Assembly: GCF_007004135.1 (NCBI RefSeq)
Contig: NZ_VJMG01000071.1
Location: 1-39,658, forward strand
Length of the DNA: 39,658 nt
Direction: 5' to 3'
Source: Affinirhizobium straminoryzae
GTDB lineage: Bacteria > Pseudomonadota > Alphaproteobacteria > Rhizobiales > Rhizobiaceae
In this document: piece after piece, positions 1 through 8,173 of the stretch
How the letters are laid out: every line of letters begins with the position of its first letter
Position numbering within the stretch: the stretch's first letter is position 1
Program-made: the position numbers and the translations under genes
The notes under the pieces: model-generated
The model's database searches: none
Told to the model about the DNA's origin: nothing
The model's input: the letters and a program-made list of their open reading frames with translations, nothing else

Positions 1-1004
1 GCGCGACCCTCGGTTTCGTCGTGACCGTCCTCACCACCTTTCTGGGGCTGATGGCGGTTACCTTCTTCATCGGCCGCGTGATCCCGATCGATCCGGCGCT
101 TGCCATCGTCGGCGACCGCGCGCCTGCGCATGTCGTGGAGCGTGTGCGCGAGGAGCTTGGCCTCAACCTGCCGCTCTGGCAGCAGTTCCTCCTCTATCTG
201 AAACAGGCGCTTTCGGGTGAATTCGGCACCTCCGTGCTGACCACCAATCCTGTGATGGACGACATCAGGCGGGTGTTTCCGGCCACCATCGAGCTGGCAA
301 CGCTCGGCACGCTGATCGGTGCCCTGTTCGGCGTTCCGCTCGGCGTTCTCGCCGCCGTCCGGCGCGGCAGCATCGCCGACCAGATCGTGCGCGTCATCGG
401 CCTGATTGGCTATTCCGTGCCGATCTTCTGGCTGGGACTGCTGACGCTCGTGGTGTTTTACGCGCGGCTGAACTGGGTCGCCTATCCGGGCCGGATGGAC
501 ATCGCCTTCGAATTCACCTTCACGCCGGTAACCGGTTTCTATCTGATCGATGCGATCTGGCAGGGCGCCTGGGACGTGCTGTGGGATCTGTTCCGCCACA
601 TCATCCTGCCGGCAGCGCTGCTCGGCTATTTCTCGCTCGCCTATATCAGCCGCATGACGCGTTCCTTCATGCTGAACGAACTCAGCCAGGAATATATCGT
701 CGCCGCCCGCGCCAAGGGCCTGTCGGAAACCCGCATCATCTGGTTTCATGCGCTGCGCAATGCCGCCGTGCCGCTCGTCACCGTGATCGCGCTGTCCTAT
801 GCGGGCCTGCTCGAGGGCTCGGTCCTGACGGAAACCATCTTTTCCTGGCCGGGCCTGGGTCTCTACATCACCAATTCGCTGCAGAATGCCGACATGAATG
901 CCGTGCTGGGCGGCACCATCGTCATTGGAGCCGTGTTCATCGGGATCAATCTGTTCTCCGATCTGCTCTACCGCACGCTCGATCCAAGGACTCGCCGCCG
1001 ATGA
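1..1004 (+). CDS. Peptide-type ABC permease, DppB-like (5' partial)
   Basis: Inner-membrane permease of the DppB/OppB family, forming half of the channel of a peptide or nickel-type importer. The reading frame is open back to the window edge and the residues before the GTG at 21 (ATLGFVV) fit the usual first membrane helix, so the true start lies outside the window. The body has the family pattern: helix 1 ending in a PIDP motif, a periplasmic stretch, several helices, and the cytoplasmic EAA loop near residues 225-250 (EYIVAARAKGLSETRI) that docks on the ATPase. Its stop overlaps the next start (ATGA at 1001), showing translational coupling with the DppC-like partner. The substrate cannot be told from sequence; a binding-protein gene may lie just upstream. 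Confidence 0.9.
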   Translation, partial: ATLGFVVTVLTTFLGLMAVTFFIGRVIPIDPALAIVGDRAPAHVVERVREELGLNLPLWQQFLLYLKQALSGEFGTSVLTTNPVMDDIRRVFPATIELATLGTLIGALFGVPLGVLAAVRRGSIADQIVRVIGLIGYSVPIFWLGLLTLVVFYARLNWVAYPGRMDIAFEFTFTPVTGFYLIDAIWQGAWDVLWDLFRHIILPAALLGYFSLAYISRMTRSFMLNELSQEYIVAARAKGLSETRIIWFHALRNAAVPLVTVIALSYAGLLEGSVLTETIFSWPGLGLYITNSLQNADMNAVLGGTIVIGAVFIGINLFSDLLYRTLDPRTRRR

Positions 1005-1930
1005 GTGCGCTGACCGAACCCAAACCCTATAGCCGAGCCTGGCTTTTGTCCGACCGGCCGACCTCGCGCCGGCAGGCCCGGGCGGGCCGCGCCTATGTGA
1101 TCTGGCGGCGCTTTTCGGAAAACCGGCTGGCGCTGCTCGGCCTCGGCATCATTCTGGCGCTCATCGTCGTGGCGCTGCTGGCGCCTCTGCTTGCCCCCCA
1201 CAATCCGGTGCAGGGCGACCTGCGCAATGCGCGCCTGCTGCCGCCCGGAACCGCCGGCTACTGGCTCGGCACCGATGACCAGGGCCGCGACATCCTCTCG
1301 CGCCTCATCCACGGCTCGCGTCTGACGCTGATGGTGGTGGTGCTGGTGGCAATCATTGCTGCGCCCATCGGCCTCGTCGTCGGCACTGTCTCCGGCTATG
1401 CCGGTGGCTGGGTGGATGCCGTGCTGATGCGCATCACCGATATCTTTCTGGCCTTTCCGAAGCTGGTGCTGGCCCTGGCGCTGGTGGCGGCTCTCGGTCC
1501 CGGCATCGAGAACGCCATTCTGGCGATTGCCGTCACCTCCTGGCCGCCCTATGCGCGCATCGCGCGCGCCGAAACGCTGACCTTCCGCAATTCGGAATTC
1601 ATCGCGGCGGTGAAGCTGATGGGCGCCTCGCCCTTCCGCATCGTGCTGCGCCATGTGATGCCGCTCTGCACCTCGTCACTGATCGTGCGCGTGACACTCG
1701 ACATGGCCGGCATCATCCTGACCGCCGCCGGCCTCGGTTTTCTCGGCCTTGGCGCGCAGCCGCCTCTGCCTGAATGGGGGGCGATGATCGCCTCCGGCCG
1801 CCGCTTCATTCTCGACCAGTGGTGGGTCGCCGCCATGCCGGGGTTTGCCATCCTGATCGTCAGCCTCGGCTTCAACCTGCTGGGCGATGGCCTGCGCGAT
1901 GCGCTCGATCCCAAGGAGGCCGGCCAATGA
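1001..1930 (+). CDS. Peptide-type ABC permease, DppC-like
   Basis: Second inner-membrane permease (309 aa) of the DppC/OppC family. The ATG at 1001 sits inside the ATGA junction with the upstream permease, which is preferable to the longer frame starting at 581. After a polar N-terminus, an OppC-type first helix (about residues 43-65) is followed by a periplasmic segment with the family motif GTDDQGRD, five further helices, and an EAA loop (EFIAAVKLMGASPFRI). It should pair with the DppB-like protein to form the channel and be energised by the two ATPases downstream. The C-terminal GDGLRDALDPK is typical of the family. Substrate unknown. Confidence 0.93.
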   Translation: MSALTEPKPYSRAWLLSDRPTSRRQARAGRAYVIWRRFSENRLALLGLGIILALIVVALLAPLLAPHNPVQGDLRNARLLPPGTAGYWLGTDDQGRDILSRLIHGSRLTLMVVVLVAIIAAPIGLVVGTVSGYAGGWVDAVLMRITDIFLAFPKLVLALALVAALGPGIENAILAIAVTSWPPYARIARAETLTFRNSEFIAAVKLMGASPFRIVLRHVMPLCTSSLIVRVTLDMAGIILTAAGLGFLGLGAQPPLPEWGAMIASGRRFILDQWWVAAMPGFAILIVSLGFNLLGDGLRDALDPKEAGQ

Positions 1931-2760
1931 CGCCGCTTCTGACCGTGGATGACCTCCGGGTCTCCTTTCCCACCCGCACCGGCGAAGTGAATGCCGTGCG
2001 CGGCGTCTCCTTCACGCTCGGCCGCGAGCGGCTCGGTATTGTCGGCGAATCCGGTTCCGGCAAGTCGCAGACCGGTCGCGCGATCATGGGGCTTACTCCC
2101 GGCCATGCGAAGATTACCGCAAAAACGCTGAGCTTTGACGGCATCGATCTCCTGTCCGCCTCGCCGCGCACCCGGCGCGACCTGCGCGGCAAGCGGGTGG
2201 CGATGATCCTGCAGGATCCGAAATATTCGCTGAACCCGGTGATGCCGATCGGCCGGCAGATCATCGAGACGCTGCAGACCCATGAAAAGGTGTCGAACCG
2301 CGAAGCGCGGCAGCGGGCGCTTGCCATGCTGGAGGCGGTGCAGATCCGCGATCCCGAGCGCGTCTTCGATCTTTATCCGCACGAAGTGTCCGGCGGCATG
2401 GGCCAGCGCGTCATGATTGCCATGATGCTGGTCTGCGGCCCGGAACTGCTGATTGCCGACGAACCCACGTCGGCGCTGGACGTGACCGTGCAGCTGGAAG
2501 TGCTGGCGATCCTCGACCGGCTGGTGGCCGAGCGCGGCATGGGCCTGATCTTCATAAGCCATGACCTGCGCCTCGTCTCTTCGTTCTGTGACCGCGTTCT
2601 TGTGATGTATGCCGGCCGGGTGGTGGAGGAACTGCCCTCTGCCAATCTCGCCGCGGCCAAACACCCCTATACGCAAGGATTGCTGAATTGCCTGCCGACG
2701 ATCGGGTCCGACCGCCATCCGCTGCCCGTGCTGGAGCGCAAACCGGAGTGGACGCAATGA
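1927..2760 (+). CDS. Peptide-type ABC ATPase, DppD-like
   Basis: Cytoplasmic ATPase subunit (277 aa) of a peptide-type importer. Walker A GESGSGKS is at residues 40-47, the signature is VSGGMGQR (154-161), Walker B LLIADEP is at 174-180, and the H-loop reads ISHD. The C-terminal HPYTQGLLNCLP stretch is the oligopeptide/dipeptide transporter tail. The start at 1927 overlaps the previous stop by ATGA. VSGGM instead of LSGGQ is common for DppD-type subunits, so it is not evidence of decay. At 277 aa it is shorter than canonical DppD proteins of about 320-330 aa, which often carry a C-terminal cysteine cluster; none is present here. Confidence 0.93.
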   Translation: MTPLLTVDDLRVSFPTRTGEVNAVRGVSFTLGRERLGIVGESGSGKSQTGRAIMGLTPGHAKITAKTLSFDGIDLLSASPRTRRDLRGKRVAMILQDPKYSLNPVMPIGRQIIETLQTHEKVSNREARQRALAMLEAVQIRDPERVFDLYPHEVSGGMGQRVMIAMMLVCGPELLIADEPTSALDVTVQLEVLAILDRLVAERGMGLIFISHDLRLVSSFCDRVLVMYAGRVVEELPSANLAAAKHPYTQGLLNCLPTIGSDRHPLPVLERKPEWTQ

Positions 2761-3509
2761 CCGGCGAGGCTCTGTCCGTCCGCGACATGGTCGTGGTCTT
2801 CGATGAATTCGTGGCGCTGAATGGCGTCAGCCTCAGCGTCGCCCAGGGGGAATCCTTCGGCCTCGTCGGCGAGTCCGGTTCGGGCAAATCGACGCTGCTG
2901 CGGGCGATTGCCGGTCTCAACAGCTTCGAGAGCGGCACGCTGACCGTCTCCGGCAAGCGCTATGAAGGCCATCGGCGGGACCGGGATTTCTACCGCACCG
3001 TCCAGATGGTGTTTCAGGACCCCTATGGCTCTCTGCATCCGCGCCAGACGGTCGACCGGCTGCTGCTCGAGCCCCTGGCGGTCCATGGCTTTACCGATGT
3101 TGATGCCCGCATTGCCCGCGCGCTCGACGAAGTGGGACTGGGATCGGGCTTCCGCTTCCGCTACTCGCACCAGCTGTCCGGCGGCCAGCGCCAGCGCATC
3201 GCCATTGCCCGCGCGCTGATCCTCGAACCAAAGATCCTGCTGCTCGACGAGCCGACCTCGGCGCTCGATGCCTCCATCCAGGCGGAAATCCTCAACCTGC
3301 TCGAACAGGCCCGCAAGGATCGCGGCCTGACCTTCCTGATGGTCAGCCATGATCTCGGCGTCGTCTCGCATATGTGCGACCGGCTGGCGGTGATGCGCAA
3401 GGGGCAGATGGTGGAGACAGTCTCCGTCGAGGCGCTGGAAAAGCGGGCCTTTTCCGAGGATTATACCCGCGACTTGCTGGTGGCCAGCGAAGGCTTTCGC
3501 CGGACCTGA
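2757..3509 (+). CDS. Peptide-type ABC ATPase, DppF-like
   Basis: Second ATPase (250 aa), partner of the DppD-like protein in a heterodimeric motor. Walker A GESGSGKST is at residues 38-46, signature LSGGQRQR at 140-147, Walker B ILLLDEP at 160-166, and the H-loop is SHD. Start ATG 2757 overlaps the preceding stop (ATGA). The protein stops soon after the core and lacks the usual longer DppF C-terminal tail. It is the last transporter gene of the first module. Because the second permease pair (6378-8146) has no ATPases next to it, this ATPase pair may energise both channels; that is an inference. Confidence 0.92.
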   Translation: MTGEALSVRDMVVVFDEFVALNGVSLSVAQGESFGLVGESGSGKSTLLRAIAGLNSFESGTLTVSGKRYEGHRRDRDFYRTVQMVFQDPYGSLHPRQTVDRLLLEPLAVHGFTDVDARIARALDEVGLGSGFRFRYSHQLSGGQRQRIAIARALILEPKILLLDEPTSALDASIQAEILNLLEQARKDRGLTFLMVSHDLGVVSHMCDRLAVMRKGQMVETVSVEALEKRAFSEDYTRDLLVASEGFRRT

Positions 3510-3548
3510 CCGCCGCCGCCGCCGCCGCTTCACCCCGCAGGAACCCAG

Positions 3549-4478
3549 ATGCAGCTTCGTGCGCTCATGTATTTCGACGAACTCGTGCGCACCAATTCGA
3601 TGCGCGCGGCGGCGGAAAATCTCAACGTGGCACCGACTGCCGTCAGTCGCCAGATTGAGAATCTCGAGCACTATTTCGGCACGCCGCTGGTGGAGCGTTC
3701 GAACCGCGGCATCAAGCTGACGGCGGCAGGCGAACTTCTGGCAGCGCGGGCCGGCCGCACGTTTCGCGAGCTGGAGCATGTACACCAGCTGATCGACGAC
3801 CTGCAGGGGCTGCAGCGCGGACGGGTGGTGATCTATGCCAATGGTGCGACCGTCGCCAATCTGCTGGCGCCGGTGCTCGCGCAGTTTTCGCTTCGCTATC
3901 CGAAGCTGCGCTTCGAGGTGATGATCACCAGCGCCCGCCAGGCGATCGAGGCGCTGGCTGCGGCCGAGGCGGATCTGGTCGTCACGCTGTTTGCTCCGAA
4001 GATGCCGGGGGTAAAGGTGCGGCTGCGCTCGGAGATCACCTATGATCTCGTCACCTGGGCCACTCATCCGGCGGCGGAAAGGACAGAGATCACCCTGAAG
4101 GAGATTGCCGCCCTGCCGCTTGCCCTGCCGGACAAGAGTTTTGGCGCGCGGCAGGCCTTCGAGGAGCAATTCGGCAGGATCGGTGTGGAGCTTGATCCGG
4201 TTTTCGTCACCGGTTCGCTGGAAATGCTGAAGGAGCTGGTTCTGCAGCAGGCAGCGGTCACGCTTCTGCCGGCGCTCGCCGTGCAGCGCGAGGTGCAGTC
4301 CGGCCTGATGGCGGCGATACCGATTGCCGCCGGCAAGGGCGTGCGCACCGCGATCGACCTCTGCGTCGCGCCCGACCGGCAGCTTTCCTTCGCGGCCGGC
4401 AAGCTGGTCGATTTCATCGAGGGGTTCATGCGCGGTGCGGACCGGGTCAAGCCACGCAGGCCGAAGAATTCCGTGTAG
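3549..4478 (+). CDS. LysR-family transcriptional regulator
   Basis: DNA-binding regulator (309 aa). The N-terminal winged helix-turn-helix covers about residues 1-60 (ALMYFDELVRTNSMRAAAENLNVAPTAVSRQIENLE), followed by a linker helix and the two-lobed LysR substrate-binding domain (about 90-295). It begins 39 bp after the ATPase stop on the same strand, so it is probably co-transcribed with it, and it precedes the binding-protein gene at 4615. A perfect 7-bp inverted repeat spans its stop codon and lies in the gap before 4615, a natural place for its operator. The likely job is control of one or both peptide-transport modules and the amidase; the inducer is unknown. Confidence 0.93.
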   Translation: MQLRALMYFDELVRTNSMRAAAENLNVAPTAVSRQIENLEHYFGTPLVERSNRGIKLTAAGELLAARAGRTFRELEHVHQLIDDLQGLQRGRVVIYANGATVANLLAPVLAQFSLRYPKLRFEVMITSARQAIEALAAAEADLVVTLFAPKMPGVKVRLRSEITYDLVTWATHPAAERTEITLKEIAALPLALPDKSFGARQAFEEQFGRIGVELDPVFVTGSLEMLKELVLQQAAVTLLPALAVQREVQSGLMAAIPIAAGKGVRTAIDLCVAPDRQLSFAAGKLVDFIEGFMRGADRVKPRRPKNSV

Positions 4479-4493
4479 CGATTTCGGCTACAC
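4473..4493. promoter_or_regulatory. Inverted repeat at lysR end, candidate operator
   Basis: GTGTAGC-N7-GCTACAC is a perfect 7-bp dyad whose left arm includes the lysR stop codon (TAG 4476-4478). It lies about 120 bp upstream of the binding-protein start at 4615. The dyad shape suits a LysR-type site, though the classic T-N11-A core is not exact (the pairing here is T-N13-A). No T-run follows, so a terminator role is less likely. Confidence 0.4.
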
Positions 4494-4614
4494 AGGGAAC
4501 ACAAAAATGGTAATTGTGTGTGCGCCTGCGAAGTGCCACTCTCTTCGCATAACCACGTTCCCGCAGGGCTTTCCGGGTCCTGCGGCAGAGCGAGAACAAG
4601 GGGAATGCCTTACC

Positions 4615-6147
4615 ATGGGAAGCCAGTTTCTTTCCGCATCCACCGCGCTGACGCGCCGGGCCGTGATGGGCCTTGCCATGGCCGCCAGCCTGGTGCTTGC
4701 CGCCGGCATGCCGGCCGAAGCCGCGCCGAAGACGAGCCTGACGCTCGGCATGTCCGTCGAGCCGACGGGTCTTGATCCGACGATTGCCGCCCCCGTCGCC
4801 ATCGGCCAGGTGACATGGCAGAACGTGTTCGAAGGCCTCACCACCATCGATCGCAATGGCAAGGTGCAGCCGCAGCTTGCCGAAAGCTGGACCATTTCGC
4901 CGGATGGCCTGATCTATACCTTCAAGCTGCGCCAGGGCGTGACCTTCCACAATGGCGAAGCCTTCGATTCTGCTGTCGCCAAATTCTCCATCGACCGTGC
5001 CCGCGGTGCCGATTCCGTCAACCCGCAGAAACGCTATTTCGCAGCGATCGACACGGTCGAGACGCCGGATGCCGCAACGCTGGTGCTGAAGCTGAAGCAG
5101 CCGGCCGGCAGCCTGCTCTACTGGCTGGGCTGGCCGTCGTCCTCCATCGTCGCGCCGAAATCCGCCGCCGACAACAAGACGACGCCGATCGGCACCGGGC
5201 CGTTCAAGTTCGTCAGCTGGACCAAGGGTGCCTCGGTCGAGCTGGCACGCAATCCCGATTACTGGAACAAGGCAGGTGCCGCCAGGCTGGACAAGGCCAC
5301 CTTCCGCTTCATCGCCGATGCACAGGCTCAGGCGGCGGCGCTGAAGGCCGGCGATGTGGATGCCTTCCCCGAATTCGGCGCGCCGGAACTGATCGACAGC
5401 CTCAAGGGCGACGCGCGCCTTGCCACCGTGATCGGCAATACGGAACTCAAGGTCGTGGCCGGCATGAACAATGCCAAGAAGCCGTTCGACGACAAGCGCG
5501 TGCGCCAGGCGCTGATGATGGCAGTGGACCGGCAGGCGGTGATCGATGGCGCCTGGTCCGGTTTCGGCACGCCGATCGGCAGCCATTACACGCCGAACGA
5601 CCGCGGCTATGTGGATCTGACGAAGACCTATCCTTACGATCCGCAAAAGGCGAAGGCGCTTCTCGCCGAGGCCGGCTATCCCAACGGCTTTTCCTTCACC
5701 ATGAAGGCGCCGCAGATGGCCTATGCCCAGCGCGCCTCGCAGATCCTGCAGGCGATGCTTGCGGAGATCGGCGTGACGATGACCATCGAGACCACCGAAT
5801 TTCCCGCCAAATGGGTGGCCGACGTGTTCAAGGGCGGCAATTACGACATGACCATCGTTGCGCATGCCGAGCCGATGGACATCGACATCTATGCCCGCGA
5901 TCCCTACTACTTCAACTACAAGAACCCGACCTTCAACGAGATCCTGAAAAAGGTGGAGGCAACCGCCGACCCCGCCGCACAGGAAAAGCTCTATGCCGAG
6001 GCGCAGACCATCCTCGCGACCGACGTGCCGGCGCTCTATCTCTTCGTGATGCCGAAGCTCGGGGTCTGGGACAAGAAAGTGGCCGGTCTGTGGGAAAACG
6101 AGCCCATCCCGTCGAACGTGCTGTCCGAAGTGCACTGGACGGAATGA
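4615..6147 (+). CDS. Peptide-type ABC substrate-binding protein (SBP family 5)
   Basis: Periplasmic solute-binding protein (510 aa) of the DppA/OppA family 5. ATG 4615 is preceded by AAGGGG and begins a clear signal peptide: hydrophobic core about residues 16-33, likely cleaved near AEAA 34-37. Twin arginines at 14-15 (TRRAVM) make Tat export possible but not certain. The mature protein has family marks such as GLDPT, an FEGL segment, the SWTISPDGLIYTFKLRQGVTFHNGE block and the GTGPFKFVSW block. It should capture a peptide, amide or related solute for the permeases at 6378 and 7328, whose genes follow after a repeat-containing gap. The amidase gene at the end of the run hints at an amide or peptide-like ligand, but the ligand is not readable from sequence. 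Confidence 0.93.
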   Translation: MGSQFLSASTALTRRAVMGLAMAASLVLAAGMPAEAAPKTSLTLGMSVEPTGLDPTIAAPVAIGQVTWQNVFEGLTTIDRNGKVQPQLAESWTISPDGLIYTFKLRQGVTFHNGEAFDSAVAKFSIDRARGADSVNPQKRYFAAIDTVETPDAATLVLKLKQPAGSLLYWLGWPSSSIVAPKSAADNKTTPIGTGPFKFVSWTKGASVELARNPDYWNKAGAARLDKATFRFIADAQAQAAALKAGDVDAFPEFGAPELIDSLKGDARLATVIGNTELKVVAGMNNAKKPFDDKRVRQALMMAVDRQAVIDGAWSGFGTPIGSHYTPNDRGYVDLTKTYPYDPQKAKALLAEAGYPNGFSFTMKAPQMAYAQRASQILQAMLAEIGVTMTIETTEFPAKWVADVFKGGNYDMTIVAHAEPMDIDIYARDPYYFNYKNPTFNEILKKVEATADPAAQEKLYAEAQTILATDVPALYLFVMPKLGVWDKKVAGLWENEPIPSNVLSEVHWTE

Positions 6148-6157
6148 GGCGCTTGTA

Positions 6158-6302
6158 CCCTAAACCCCTCCCCAAACCCTCCCCTCAACGGGGAGGGGCT
6201 TACCTTGCCCCGAGCGAGCCCGATATGCTGGGCGAGCCGTTGCCTCTGGTGGTCTCCCCCCTTGTGGGGGAGATGGCCGGCAGGCCAGAGGGGGGCTGAC
6301 CC
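6158..6302. repeat. Interspersed palindromic repeat, copy 1
   Basis: Intergenic block between a binding-protein gene and its permease gene. It holds two strong hairpins: CCCTCCCC/GGGGAGGG with a 5-nt loop (6177-6197), and TCTCCCCC/GGGGGAGA with loop CTTGT (6253-6273), the latter enclosed by CCTCTGG/CCAGAGG (6243-6249, 6285-6291). A closely related block, including the identical 21-nt second hairpin, occurs at 27505-27720. This is the pattern of REP/RIME-like intergenic repeats common in rhizobial genomes. Neither hairpin has a T-run, so it is probably not a simple terminator. Confidence 0.8.
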
Positions 6303-6377
6303 CCCATCCTCGAATGTCATTGCATGCCGGTCTCCGGCACTTCATCCTTCGCTCGGGAGAGCCGGAAGGGACAGGTC

Positions 6378-7328
6378 ATGATTGCGCTCATCGTCCGCCG
6401 GCTTGCCGGTCTCATCGTCACCCTGCTTCTGGTCTCCGCCGTCATCTTCGCGGTGATGGATCTTCTGCCGGGCGATCCGGCCTCGGTCATTCTCGGCACG
6501 TCCGCCAGCCCGGATACGCTGGCGGCGCTGCAGAAGGAGATGGGCCTCGACCGGCCGCTGGCGGTGCGTTATGTCGCCTGGCTTGCCGGCGTGCTGCAGG
6601 GCGATTTCGGGCGCTCCTATACCTATGGTGTGCCTGTGGCGGGGCTGATTGCCGAGCGCCTGTCCGTGACGGTGCCGCTGGCGCTCATCGCCATCCTGAT
6701 CTCGGTCGTGCTTGCCATTCCGCTCGGCGTGCAGGCGGCGCGCCACCAGAATGGCGGCTGGGACGTGTTCTCCGGCCTCTTCTCGCATGTCAGTATTGCC
6801 GTGCCGGCCTTCTGGGTGGGGCTGCTTCTGATCATCCTCTTTTCCACCACGCTCGGCTGGCTGCCGGCCGGCGGTTTTCCGGGCTGGGCGGGCGGTGTTG
6901 GCGCGGCGCTGATGGCGCTGCTGCTGCCGGCCGTGGCGCTTGCCCTGCCGCAGGCGGGGGTTCTGATGCGGGTCACGCGCTCGGCCGTGCTCGAGGTGAT
7001 GAACGAGGATTTTGTCCGCACCGCCCGTGCCAAGGGCTTGTCGGAACAGACGGCCCTCTGGCGGCATGCGGTGCCGAATGCGCTGATCCCGGTTGTCACC
7101 ATGCTTGGCCTGCAGTTCACCTTCCTGATTGCCGGCGCCGTGCTGGTGGAAAACGTCTTCAACCTGCCGGGCCTCGGGCGGCTCGCCTATCAGGCGCTGT
7201 CCCAGCGGGACGTGGTGGTGATGCAGGATGTCGTCCTTTTCTTTTCCGCTCTCGTGATCCTTATGAATTTTCTCGTGGACCTCGCCTACCTCCTCATCGA
7301 TCCCAGGCTGCGGGCGGGAGTGCGCTGA
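6378..7328 (+). CDS. Peptide-type ABC permease, DppB-like (second module)
   Basis: Inner-membrane permease (316 aa), DppB/OppB family. ATG 6378 gives the expected N-terminus MIALIVRRLAGLIVTLLLVS leading into the first helix and the LLPGDPA motif. The EAA loop is at about residues 210-235 (DFVRTARAKGLSEQTALWRHA). It follows the binding protein at 4615 after the repeat-containing gap and overlaps its DppC-like partner by one base (TGATG at 7326-7330). It is a second, distinct permease pair in this locus, clearly diverged from the one at 1-1930, so it is not a recent tandem duplicate. Confidence 0.93.
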   Translation: MIALIVRRLAGLIVTLLLVSAVIFAVMDLLPGDPASVILGTSASPDTLAALQKEMGLDRPLAVRYVAWLAGVLQGDFGRSYTYGVPVAGLIAERLSVTVPLALIAILISVVLAIPLGVQAARHQNGGWDVFSGLFSHVSIAVPAFWVGLLLIILFSTTLGWLPAGGFPGWAGGVGAALMALLLPAVALALPQAGVLMRVTRSAVLEVMNEDFVRTARAKGLSEQTALWRHAVPNALIPVVTMLGLQFTFLIAGAVLVENVFNLPGLGRLAYQALSQRDVVVMQDVVLFFSALVILMNFLVDLAYLLIDPRLRAGVR

Positions 7329-8146
7329 TGTCCTTCCTGCGACGCCATCCCACCTTTCTCGTCGGCCTTGTGATCACGCTCGCCCTGGTTGCTCTGGCGC
7401 TCCTCTCTCTCGTCTGGACGCCGATGCCGCCGACCAGGATGCAGATCATCCACAAGCTGAAGCCGCCTATGGCGCATGGCCTTCTCGGCACCGACCAGTT
7501 CGGCCGTGACGTCGCCTCCATGCTGATGGTGGGGGCCTGGAATTCACTCTCCACCTCGCTGCTCGCCGTGGCGCTGGGGGCAACGCTCGGCACCGGCGTC
7601 GGCGTGCTGGTGGCTGCGATCCGGGGGGTGACGGAAACCGTGGTGATGCGCTTCTGCGACATCATCTTCGCCGTGCCGCCCATCCTGTCGGCCATGCTGC
7701 TCGGCGCCTTCATCGGCTCGGGGCGTTTTACCGCGATCATTGCCATCGCCGTCTTCATGGTGCCCGTGTTCGCCCGCCTGACGCTGAGTGCCGCCTCGCA
7801 GATCTGGACCCGCGACTATGTGATGGCCGCTATCGGCATGGGGCGAAACCGGGCGAAGATCACCGTCGTGCACGTGCTGCCGAACATCGCCAACCAGATC
7901 ATCGTGCAGGTGACCATCCAGCTCGGCCTTGCCATCCTCACCGAAGCGGGCCTCAGCTTTCTCGGGCTCGGCATGCCGCCGCCGGCCCCCACCTGGGGTC
8001 GCATGCTGTCTGACGCGCAGACCTTTCTCGGCCAGGCGCCCTGGCTGGCGCTGCTGCCCGGGCTTGCCATCGCGCTCGCCGTCATGGGCCTCAACATGCT
8101 GGGCGACGGCTTGCGCGACCTGCTCGATCCCCGCGACCCCTCCTGA
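7328..8146 (+). CDS. Peptide-type ABC permease, DppC-like (second module)
   Basis: Inner-membrane permease (272 aa), DppC/OppC family, beginning in the TGATG junction with the preceding permease. It has the N-terminal helix (about residues 10-30), the GTDQFGRDVAS motif, an EAA loop (DYVMAAIGMGRNRAKITVVHVLP) and the C-terminal GDGLRDLLDPRDPS. It is somewhat short for the family because the N-terminal tail is reduced. No ATPase gene follows; the next gene is an amidase, so the motor must come from elsewhere, most simply from the ATPases at 1927-3509. Confidence 0.93.
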   Translation: MSFLRRHPTFLVGLVITLALVALALLSLVWTPMPPTRMQIIHKLKPPMAHGLLGTDQFGRDVASMLMVGAWNSLSTSLLAVALGATLGTGVGVLVAAIRGVTETVVMRFCDIIFAVPPILSAMLLGAFIGSGRFTAIIAIAVFMVPVFARLTLSAASQIWTRDYVMAAIGMGRNRAKITVVHVLPNIANQIIVQVTIQLGLAILTEAGLSFLGLGMPPPAPTWGRMLSDAQTFLGQAPWLALLPGLAIALAVMGLNMLGDGLRDLLDPRDPS

Positions 8147-8173
8147 ATTTTTGACCAGAACGAAGACATCGCC

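Noticed and set aside
6158..6302. Hairpins as rho-independent terminators or a CRISPR-like array
   Set aside because: No T-runs follow the stems and the units are palindromes of different sequence, not regular repeats with spacers.
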